Assembly: GCA_964405375.1 (NCBI GenBank)
Contig: CAYONQ010000025.1
Location: 1 to 30,232 of the forward strand
Reading direction: 5' to 3'
DNA length: 30,232 nucleotides
Source: CAYONQ01 sp964405375
Lineage (GTDB): Bacteria > Planctomycetota > Phycisphaerae > Sedimentisphaerales > Anaerobacaceae
Shown: piece by piece, positions 24,789-30,232 of the stretch
Numbering within the stretch: position 1 is the first letter of the stretch
Layout of the letters: every line of letters begins with the position of its first letter
The notes under the pieces: generated by a model
The model's database searches: none
Told to the model about the DNA's origin: nothing
The model's input: the letters and a program-made list of their open reading frames with translations, nothing else
Position numbers and translations under genes: made by a program

Positions 24789-25763
24789 ATGAAAGCATTG
24801 ATAACTGGCGCCGCCGGCTTTATCGGCTCACATCTCACCGAACAACTCCTCGCAGACCGCTGGCAGGTAATTGGGCTGGACAATTTCGACCACTTTTACG
24901 ACCCGCAGATTAAACGCCGCAACATCGCTGATTGCCTCGAGAATAAAAACTTCCGGCTCATCGAGGCCGACATCCGCGACAACGCCGCTTGCGACAGGGC
25001 AATCGGCAGCGGCATCGACGTCATTATTCACCTCGCCGCAAGGGCAGGCGTTCGCCCCTCAATCGCCAACCCCACTCTTTACGCCGACGTCAATATAAAC
25101 GGTACTATGCTCCTGCTCGAGGCCGCAAAAAACCACAACGTCAAAAAATTCATCTTCGGCTCAAGCTCAAGCGTCTACGGCAACAATAAAAAAGTCCCCT
25201 TCTCCGAAGACGACAGCGTCGATTTCCCCATCTCACCTTACGCCGCAACCAAAAAGGCCGCAGAGCTGCTCTGCCACACCTACTCGCACCTTTACGATAT
25301 TTCTATAACCTGCTTACGCTACTTCACCGTTTACGGCCCACGACAGAGGCCCGACCTTGCAATCCACAAATTCGCAAAACTAATCGAACAGGACAAACCC
25401 ATCCCCGTCTATGGCGACGGCTCGATGATGCGTGACTTCACTTACATCGACGACATAATCAACGGCACAACCGCCGCAATCAACCATCTCACGAGCAACG
25501 CCCCACGCTCCACGATTCACGCTTCACGCTTCACGACCTATAATCTCGGCGAATCCAGCCCCATTTCAGTCAACGATTTAATTACTGAGCTTGAGAAGGC
25601 CCTCGGCAAAAAGGCCGTCAAAGAGTTTCTACCGCCCCAGCCGGGCGACGTCGAACAAACCTATGCCGACATAACAAAGGCCTCCCGCGACCTCAGCTAC
25701 AACCCTTCAACCCCCATCCACACCGGCCTGGCAAAATTCGTCACTTGGCTAAGAAAGCAATAA
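24789..25763 (+). CDS. NAD-dependent sugar epimerase, UDP-glucuronate 4-epimerase-like
   Basis: 324 aa, extended SDR family. The NAD-binding GAAGFIGSH is at residues 7-15; the SSSSVYG strand bears the catalytic Ser; the catalytic pair is Tyr151 and Lys155 in SPYAATKKAAELL; RYFTVYGPRQRPDLA and GSMMRDFTYIDDI are typical of UDP-glucuronate 4-epimerases, which make UDP-galacturonate. With ugd this forms a two-step UDP-glucose to UDP-galacturonate route. The frame is open upstream (to 24690), but ATG at 24789 gives the classical MKALITGAAG start. A loop of about 15 residues after NHLTS (APRSTIHASRFT) is encoded by a heptamer repeat (25504-25538) that looks inserted. Confidence 0.93.
   Translation: MKALITGAAGFIGSHLTEQLLADRWQVIGLDNFDHFYDPQIKRRNIADCLENKNFRLIEADIRDNAACDRAIGSGIDVIIHLAARAGVRPSIANPTLYADVNINGTMLLLEAAKNHNVKKFIFGSSSSVYGNNKKVPFSEDDSVDFPISPYAATKKAAELLCHTYSHLYDISITCLRYFTVYGPRQRPDLAIHKFAKLIEQDKPIPVYGDGSMMRDFTYIDDIINGTTAAINHLTSNAPRSTIHASRFTTYNLGESSPISVNDLITELEKALGKKAVKEFLPPQPGDVEQTYADITKASRDLSYNPSTPIHTGLAKFVTWLRKQ
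25504..25538. repeat. Five tandem CACGNNN heptamers within the epimerase gene
   Basis: CACGCTC, CACGATT, CACGCTT, CACGCTT, CACGACC in direct succession (35 bases). Heptamer periodicity ignores the reading frame, unlike coding repeats. It occupies a surface loop just before YNLGE, where relatives have a short turn. Confidence 0.75.
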
Positions 25764-25781
25764 TCCCCCACTGCGTTTAGC

Positions 25782-25842
25782 CGTCGCCGGTTTACCCCGT
25801 TGTTAGAAGTAAGCCGTCAACTTCTAACGGGGATCGGCGACG
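25782..25842. repeat. Nested hairpin after the epimerase gene (GTTTACCCCG family)
   Basis: Outer arms CGTCGCCG (25782-25789) and CGGCGACG (25835-25842) pair perfectly. Inside, GTTTACCCCG begins at 25790 and an inner arm CCCCGTT-TTAGAAGT (25795-25810, one bulged G) pairs with ACTTCTAACGGGG (25820-25832). It starts 19 bases after the epimerase stop and may act as a transcript end, although no T-run follows. Confidence 0.8.
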
Positions 25843-25895
25843 TTATACCCAACGCACCATCCTCAACCACGAATCGCGAACCTGCCCTGGCTATA

Positions 25896-26159
25896 TCACT
25901 TGGCAAAATATTCTTGTATCCTCTTTTTAATATATCTTTTGCCCCACGTTGTCTTCAGATATCTTTCTCGATTGGCTGCATCTTGTTGATTTAGGCATCC
26001 TTCCCAGTAAATCAGTTTCAATGGCCGCCGGTTCCTTGTTGTCGAAACTTTGCCGCTGTTATGTTCCTCTAATCTTTTTTTGATATCGCTCGCACAACCA
26101 ACATAAAATTTATGGTCTTTCTCCGATTGCAGAACATACACATAATAAAACTTACTCAT
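25896..26159 (-). CDS. GIY-YIG nuclease domain protein
   Basis: An 87-aa single-domain protein of the small bacterial GIY-YIG (UPF0213-like) type. The GIY strand appears as YYVYVLQS, YIG as FYVGCASDIKKRLEEHNSG with the catalytic Arg, and the Glu-bearing helix as NRERYLKTTWGKRYIKK. Members are stand-alone nuclease-fold proteins, often in many copies in Planctomycetota and Bacteroidota; the cellular role is unclear. It is isolated between palindrome-rich spacers. The last three residues end in EYFAK. Confidence 0.9.
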   Translation of the reverse strand: MSKFYYVYVLQSEKDHKFYVGCASDIKKRLEEHNSGKVSTTRNRRPLKLIYWEGCLNQQDAANRERYLKTTWGKRYIKKRIQEYFAK

Positions 26160-26565
26160 AAACTTATTCTACCATTCGCCCTATTCACTACGCCACCCCA
26201 TTTTGCCCCAACCTGCCCCGCCTGCCCCGTGAGATGTGCTTGCCCTGTGGGATGCGCCGTTTGCTATCCCATCGGGGATGAAATGCGATAGTTTACCCCG
26301 CCTGTCCCATGAGACTTGCCCTGCTTGTCCCGTGAGATGCCCGTCGTTGGCTATCTCACGGGGATGAGATGCGAAAGTTTACCCCGTGAAGTGCTTTTGC
26401 TACTTCATCGGGGCATCTCATCGGTTTCATTCCCGCAAAAGATTGTCACCCCTGCGAAAGCAGGAATCTATACGCTATCCACTAAACGCTATTCGCTGTC
26501 CTCAAGCCTAAATCGTCAATCGAAAATAACAAATTGCTGATTTTCCTCCTCCTTCCTCACTGATA
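26160..26565. repeat. Gene-free stretch with GTTTACCCCG/CCCCGTGAGATG hairpins
   Basis: 406 bases without a gene. Hairpins: 26243-26277 (CCCTGTGGGAT with ATCCCATCGGGG), 26329-26362 (CCCGTGAGAT with its exact complement ATCTCACGGG), 26382-26413 (CCCCGTGAAGT with ACTTCATCGGGG). Two of them are followed by the spacer CGGGGATGARATGCGAWAG and GTTTACCCCG (26291, 26377), giving a tandem unit of about 86 bases. GCCTGCCCCGTGAGATG (26220-26236) recurs at 29600-29616. A further unexplained stretch follows (26420-26565). Confidence 0.75.
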
Positions 26566-26964
26566 CTACTGATGCGGGCGTTTGATGGAAAGATACTCTC
26601 GCAGTTTCAGTTCAAATGTACGCCAGCACCTTTTTCGTTCATATTCGGTTAAAGGCGATTGCAGATACAGCAGTAGCTCACCGAGCTGCTCTTTCAGGTC
26701 TTCGCTCGTCTGCCGTTTGATTTTTCGCCTTGGCCTCTTACCTGCCTTTTGAATACGTTCAAAGGTCTTTCTGTCCGGTGCACCGGCAGCCAGCCAATCT
26801 GCGATAGTACTTTCAGACCACCTGACGGCCCCACCAATGCGGATAGGTGCTGGAATTTTGCCACAACTGTTCAAGCGAAAGACCTGTCTTTTGGACAAGG
26901 ACAACATTTCACCTACCGCTTTGGCGGTAAGTAATTTTTCTTTAGTTACTCCATTATTAGGCAT
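26566..26964 (-). CDS. AlpA/excisionase-type helix-turn-helix protein
   Basis: 132 aa. The MerR-like winged HTH of the AlpA/Xis type spans residues about 7-55: LLTAKAVGEMLSLSKRQVFRLNSCGKIPAPIRIGGAVRWSESTIADWL. The C-terminal half is basic and helical (RKTFERIQKAGKRPRRKIKRQT, then QLGELLLYLQSPLTEYERKRC). Such proteins act as DNA-bending excision factors or as prophage-type regulators. The start at 26964 is set by AAGGAG eight bases upstream; a further in-frame ATG at 27009 lacks one. It lies 60 bases downstream of the ImmA-like gene, on the same strand. No integrase is visible in the window. Confidence 0.85.
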   Translation of the reverse strand: MPNNGVTKEKLLTAKAVGEMLSLSKRQVFRLNSCGKIPAPIRIGGAVRWSESTIADWLAAGAPDRKTFERIQKAGKRPRRKIKRQTSEDLKEQLGELLLYLQSPLTEYERKRCWRTFELKLREYLSIKRPHQ

Positions 26965-26978
26965 TGCCAAAACTCCTT

Positions 26979-26990
26979 GTATACTGTATT
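26979..26990. promoter_or_regulatory. Candidate operator GTATACTGTATT
   Basis: Just upstream (15 bases) of the AlpA-like start. It matches 11 of 12 bases of the motif at 28145 before the XRE gene. Confidence 0.35.
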
Positions 26991-27024
26991 TACTATTTTT
27001 GGGATACATTGCATTGAAAAAATT

Positions 27025-27807
27025 TTATAAGATATTCATACTCTCAATTACATTCCCTAATTGGTGTGCAAAATCACATTGATTTGGCGCTCTTTCGATA
27101 TCAGAATCAATAACTGCATCAAGAACTTGATATGACAGACATTCAGCAGAAAGTCCTCCAAAGCGGTGTTTCATAAGCCTTCCTATTTGCCAGCAAAGTT
27201 CGTTAAGTGACCCTATGTAAAATCTAAAATCACGACCACAAAAACTTAAAGTGTAATTACCTGCACCTCTATAAAGAAATCTGTGTCTCATACTAAATAG
27301 CTTGATATACATACAGGCAACAAATACTCTCGGCGCGCCAATATTTGCAGCAAATACATTTGCCTGCCATTCAAATCTGTTTTCAAAATGCTTAAGGAAA
27401 GTATCTATGTCCTTTTGTGTCGAATTTATTCTTGTTAATTTGTGAGAGTTTTTACGAAGTAATTCCCCATGTAATATACCGTGTCCACAAACTTCATGCC
27501 ATTCAGTAAAAACTGTTCGAGGGTCGTTATTTTCCAAAAGCTGTTTGTTAATTAGAGCCGTTTTTTCTCTGGGCAAAAACTGCCCTAATATAAGTTCGCC
27601 ACAATCATCCTCTCCGAGATATTCATTTTTATCTAATATGATTTCATACTTAGGGTATAATAACGCTTCATGAACATCATCAAATTTGATTCCATTTTCT
27701 ATAACATACCTCCAGCCGACTTCTTTTATATATTCCTTCCAAAGATTATCTGCTTGGGCAACAATTTGCTTTTGAGACATTGCTTTTGGTTGTGGTAATT
27801 GATACAT
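27025..27807 (-). CDS. ImmA/IrrE-like metallopeptidase with HExxxH site
   Basis: 260 aa. Resembles ImmA/IrrE proteases, which cleave a partner XRE repressor. The helix TEWHEVCGHGILHG carries His104-Glu105-Val-Cys-Gly-His109, that is three residues between Glu and His instead of two; a downstream acidic ligand is in FEWQANVFAA (Glu146, matching the family EreANxFA block). The preceding GELILGQFLPREKTALINKQL fits the family core strand. The frame is AT-rich and reads cleanly here, so an insertion artefact is unlikely but not excluded. Directly downstream of the XRE gene (10-base gap), with its own site AAAGGAAT, like immR-immA pairs. Function is inferred by family; the variant motif is directly visible. 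Confidence 0.75.
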   Translation of the reverse strand: MYQLPQPKAMSQKQIVAQADNLWKEYIKEVGWRYVIENGIKFDDVHEALLYPKYEIILDKNEYLGEDDCGELILGQFLPREKTALINKQLLENNDPRTVFTEWHEVCGHGILHGELLRKNSHKLTRINSTQKDIDTFLKHFENRFEWQANVFAANIGAPRVFVACMYIKLFSMRHRFLYRGAGNYTLSFCGRDFRFYIGSLNELCWQIGRLMKHRFGGLSAECLSYQVLDAVIDSDIERAPNQCDFAHQLGNVIESMNIL

Positions 27808-27816
27808 ATCATTCCT

Positions 27817-28107
27817 TTATCTTTTCTTGCTCCTTCGGTACAAAGTAAGACCATCATCATATTTTTGCTGTACTGCTTGACTGACCTCTCTTGCTTTTTC
27901 AGCCTTTGCAATTTCTATTAGCTCTCCAGGTTTTGTGCCTAACAGTTCTGCCAACTTAATTATCATTTCCGGACTGGGTATTTCACCCCGTGCTTCAATT
28001 TTTGATACATAACCAGCCGTCGTGCTAAGCTCTGTTGCCAAGTCACGAACTGACCAGCCTTTCTTATTTCTCAACTCACGTATCTTGTGAGCAAAACTTG
28101 TATCCAT
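27817..28107 (-). CDS. XRE-family transcriptional regulator
   Basis: 96 aa. An N-terminal HTH_3 domain covers about residues 7-60: KIRELRNKKGWSVRDLATELSTTAGYVSKIEARGEIPSPEMIIKLAELL, followed by a Glu/Lys-rich dimerising helix and a basic tail (LYRRSKKR). Likely repressor of its own promoter and of the ImmA-like gene. The start at 28107 is fixed by an ideal AAAGGAGGTGAAT immediately upstream; an earlier ATG at 28128 would lie inside that site. First gene of a leftward, AT-rich module with the metallopeptidase and the AlpA-like protein. Confidence 0.93.
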   Translation of the reverse strand: MDTSFAHKIRELRNKKGWSVRDLATELSTTAGYVSKIEARGEIPSPEMIIKLAELLGTKPGELIEIAKAEKAREVSQAVQQKYDDGLTLYRRSKKR

Positions 28108-28144
28108 ATTCACCTCCTTTAACTTCACCTACCGTTTGTCGGAA

Positions 28145-28164
28145 GTATACTATATTCGGTATAT
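28145..28164. promoter_or_regulatory. Candidate XRE operator (GTATAC / GGTATAT)
   Basis: GTATACTATATT (28145-28156) followed by GGTATAT (28158-28164), two GTATA half-sites 14 bases apart. It lies 38 bases upstream of the XRE start, within the likely promoter. Similar to 26979-26990. Confidence 0.4.
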
Positions 28165-28227
28165 AAAACAAGCGTTTTTTTGAAAAAAATGCAATAATCT
28201 TAGAAACCCTACCACAAACCCTATTAA

Positions 28228-28265
28228 TTCACCCAAAAGAGCAATTTTGGGGTGAAATTTTTTTT
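28228..28265 (+). terminator. Terminator-shaped hairpin, plus strand
   Basis: TTCACCCAAAA (28228-28238) pairs with TTTTGGGGTGAA (one bulged G), followed by eight T (28258-28265). Oriented for a plus-strand transcript, although all genes for 2 kb to its left are on the minus strand; an antisense transcript or chance is possible. Confidence 0.4.
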
Positions 28266-28337
28266 GGATTTTTCGTTTTTTGGGAGGGTTAGTTCGCAAT
28301 TAGATGTGGTTTTCAATTTTCCAGCTGACCAAAACAC

Positions 28338-28363
28338 TCAATTCCTCACAGCCAACCGCCGCT
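28338..28363. repeat. Direct repeat, left of the lipoprotein gene
   Basis: 26 bases (ending GCCAACCGCCGCT) that recur at 29093-29118 with one mismatch. The two copies bracket the lipoprotein gene. Confidence 0.75.
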
Positions 28364-28378
28364 AAGTTTTTTACTCTT

Positions 28379-29080
28379 TTACTTTTCTAACACACCTTTA
28401 ATTTCTTGAACACTCTTATCATTTTCGCATAAGACTATTTTGATTTGTTTGCCAGTGTCCTCCCCGATATATTCCGCAAGTGCAGCAACCATGACAGGGA
28501 ACACTAATCTTAAGTCTCCTGAAGAGCCGGTACTTACAGCAGTAGTTCCCCAAAGCTGTACTTCTTCGTTCGTATTTCTATGTTCCTCTAAATCATACGC
28601 GCTAAGTTGTATAAACCGGGTATAAGTTATTTGTGTTCCGATATTGGTTTGATAACCCGTTATTCCATACTCAGGCATATGTGTTGTAGTACCAGAATAC
28701 GAAGCCACACCGCCTCCGTAACTGTGGATTGTACCTGTAGTGTACGACGAAGAAGCCCCGGTTTGCCCCCAAACAGGTGTACTATAACTATACAAGCCTT
28801 CGTGTGGTTCGCTTATCCCATATCTCAAAAACACTACTACCTTAGCTTCTTCTATCTTATCCGTTACTCTATATCCCTTTTTCTCAAGCGCACGTTTTAT
28901 ATACTTGCTATACTCCTTGTGTTGAAGCTGCTCGGCCATAGCATTCGGGTCTGCTGGTAATATAATGCATTTTGAATCGCCTACTAACTTTCCCGAAGAA
29001 ATTGAATCAATATTGACATGAAATGATGGGCCACAACCCGAAGAAAACAATAACCCCAAACAAATGAATATCTTTTTCAT
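28379..29080 (-). CDS. Putative lipoprotein (DUF4136-like)
   Basis: 233 aa. The signal peptide MKKIFICLGLLFSSGC carries a lipobox-type Cys16, so the protein is probably lipid-anchored. Residues about 60-95 (KEYSKYIKRALEKKGYRVTDKIEEAKVVVFLRY) resemble the DUF4136-type fold: an alpha/beta unit in which a conserved LEKKGY precedes a strand. Residues about 100-155 are Ser/Thr/Gly/Tyr-rich (SYSTPVWGQTGASSSYTTGT), low-complexity and probably an extended loop. A Thr/Ile-rich strand (YTRFIQLSAYDLEEHRN) and the C-terminal region follow. Family assignment is tentative. The gene is bracketed by 26-bp direct repeats. No signs of co-transcribed neighbours. Confidence 0.75.
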   Translation of the reverse strand: MKKIFICLGLLFSSGCGPSFHVNIDSISSGKLVGDSKCIILPADPNAMAEQLQHKEYSKYIKRALEKKGYRVTDKIEEAKVVVFLRYGISEPHEGLYSYSTPVWGQTGASSSYTTGTIHSYGGGVASYSGTTTHMPEYGITGYQTNIGTQITYTRFIQLSAYDLEEHRNTNEEVQLWGTTAVSTGSSGDLRLVFPVMVAALAEYIGEDTGKQIKIVLCENDKSVQEIKGVLEK

Positions 29081-29092
29081 AATTTCCCCTTT

Positions 29093-29118
29093 TCAATTCC
29101 TCACCGCCAACCGCCGCT
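29093..29118. repeat. Direct repeat, right of the lipoprotein gene
   Basis: Second copy of the 26-mer at 28338-28363, 25 of 26 identical, spaced 755 bases apart. Confidence 0.75.
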
Positions 29119-30232
29119 CAAAATATCCAGTTTTTTCAGTTTTTTAACCCCCTCAATGCTATCGTATTTTGCCTTAAAAGGCAATAATCTACTCTGCTGC
29201 AAATAAAGTATCACCACAAAAGCAGGCCTCAGAAATCAGCAGTCAGGATTCAGGGTAAAATCTATATGGCCGACCATTTTGAACATTCTAATTTTGATAA
29301 TTCGAATTTGCCTGCCCTCCGTAGCTTGCTGCCAAGTAGCCCGCAGGGCGAAGGATGGGTTTAGAATTCTCGTCCGCTATAGCCTTGGCGGCGGCGGATA
29401 GATATTCGGATTTAGAATTTAGGATTTCACCTGCCTTCTGTCCGACATACGATATACGAAACCTGTGCTGCCTGCGGTGTGAGTTTACCCGCCATTCTTT
29501 TGGTGGGGATACTATTTTTTACCCTGTTAGAAGTAAAACTTTCTAACAGGGTTTACTTCGTCCCTTACGGGACTGCGTAATACCGGATGTTTCCTCATTG
29601 CCTGCCCCGTGAGATGCCCGTCTTTGGCTATCTAACTGGGGTGGCCTCCGGCAGCACTTCGCAACCCCCGCAAATTCTTTCAACCAAATATCGAAGCTCC
29701 GCCTTCGGCGAACTATCCCCAAACTCCCAACCCTCAACTCAAAACCCTGTACCCGCGAAGCATGTCCTCGACTCCGATCGGGGAGCGGGTATCCAGTCTG
29801 CTTTTTCAAATAACCAATTACAAAAGCCGGCTTCACAAATGGGGCATTGTAAAATGACCCTGTGGACGAAAGCAATGCTCCGTGACAAAAGCTCACTTTG
29901 AAAGCGAAACTTGCCGAAACTTGTCCGCCATCCATGTGGCGGAACACCAAAGAATTTTCCTTCCGGCGACAGGTTGGCTTCAAAGAAGAATCCCGTCATA
30001 AGGGATTCAGCGGATAAGGCCGAAGGGCGTCGCAGACACTCGTGTCGAGAAAGCCCTGCGCCGGAAACGCAAAGACAACCTGTCACACTCCGTGCTCTCT
30101 GTGCCCTCGGTGGCAAAAACAAAATGCCGTGTTAATCCGTGCCCCGTTAGAAATTGACGTCTTACTTCTAACGGGGCGTGTCTAATTTCTTTTGTGTCTT
30201 TGTGCCTTAGTGGCTGTTTCTTCTCCTGAAAT
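29119..30232. repeat. Gene-free mosaic of hairpins
   Basis: About 1.1 kb with no credible gene. Hairpins: 29483-29508 (GTTTACCCG type), 29521-29552 (ACCCTGTTAGAA with perfect complement TTCTAACAGGGT), 29560-29573 (GTCCC/GGGAC), 29605-29641 (CCCCGTGAGAT...ATCTAACTGGGG), 29750-29791 (TACCCGC/GCGGGTA), 29988-30008 (GAATCCC/GGGATTC), 30141-30177 (GCCCCGTTAGAA with perfect complement TTCTAACGGGGC). Also simple repeats of the TGTGCCCTCGGTGGC and TTTGTGTCTTTGTGCC kind near the right edge. Confidence 0.7.

Noticed and set aside
25790..25842. Integron attC site (GTTAG / CTAAC)
   Set aside because: The GTTRRRY/RYYYAAC core positions do not fit, the hairpins are nearly perfect rather than bulged, and no integrase gene or cassette order is present.
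26220..26413. CRISPR array
   Set aside because: Repeats are few, imperfect, palindromic end to end and unequal in spacing; no constant repeat with unique spacers and no cas gene.
29543..30135. Overlapping frames of 74-146 aa near the right edge
   Set aside because: They run through hairpin repeats on both strands, have no family similarity and no ribosome-binding sites.

Overview
The window looks like a chromosomal segment of an uncultured, probably anaerobic bacterium. Planctomycetota (Phycisphaerae/Sedimentisphaerales-like) is my best guess. This rests on gene style: a bacterial glutaminyl-tRNA synthetase, DUF1844, a ThiD2-ThiE fusion, a TMTC-like TPR membrane protein, uronate and mannoside catabolism, and intergenic space rich in small palindromes. 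No rRNA or marker phylogeny is present, so this is inference. No tRNA, rRNA or CRISPR array was seen.

Region 1 (1-9 kb), housekeeping. It holds a truncated upstream gene, glnS, and a leftward run: TSUP permease, trpC, DUF1844, smpB, a Gfo/Idh oxidoreductase, a DUF4870 membrane protein, a pterin-binding methyltransferase-like protein and thiD2-thiE. GC-rich palindromes sit inside the DUF1844 and Gfo/Idh frames and supply the smpB stop codon. Upstream of thiD2-thiE is a promoter / about 120-nt leader / intrinsic terminator arrangement that lacks TPP-riboswitch signatures.

Region 2 (9.5-16.4 kb), sugar use. A leftward uxaC - GH130 phosphorylase - alkaline-phosphatase-superfamily membrane enzyme run diverges from a sodium:solute symporter. 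The 469-bp control region between them contains a perfect 26-bp direct repeat around a two-hairpin cassette, plus an operator-like palindrome.

Region 3 (16.35-21.13 kb), REP/RAYT zone. It contains a 73-aa orphan gene, seven tandem TATAAT boxes, a REP-associated tyrosine transposase bracketed by ATAGGG...CCCTAT palindromes, a TPR membrane protein whose first codons are made from one such palindrome, and a complete IS1182-like element (18-bp terminal repeats, 5-bp target duplication) inserted in another copy.

Region 4 (21.2-25.8 kb), cell-surface polysaccharide. It has a leftward ATP-grasp gene and a rightward cluster: a NusG-like antiterminator, UDP-glucose 6-dehydrogenase, a small membrane protein and a UDP-glucuronate 4-epimerase-like protein. 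The cluster would convert UDP-glucose to UDP-glucuronate and then UDP-galacturonate under processive antitermination.

Region 5 (25.8-30.2 kb), accessory. It holds a GIY-YIG protein and an AT-rich XRE / ImmA-like metalloprotease (HExxxH variant) / AlpA-like HTH module, then a lipoprotein bracketed by a 26-bp direct repeat. Long gene-free stretches are packed with a hairpin family whose ends are fixed (GTTTACCCCG...CGGGGAT) while the arms change in a compensatory way. That family and the thiE leader are the best candidates for something undescribed.
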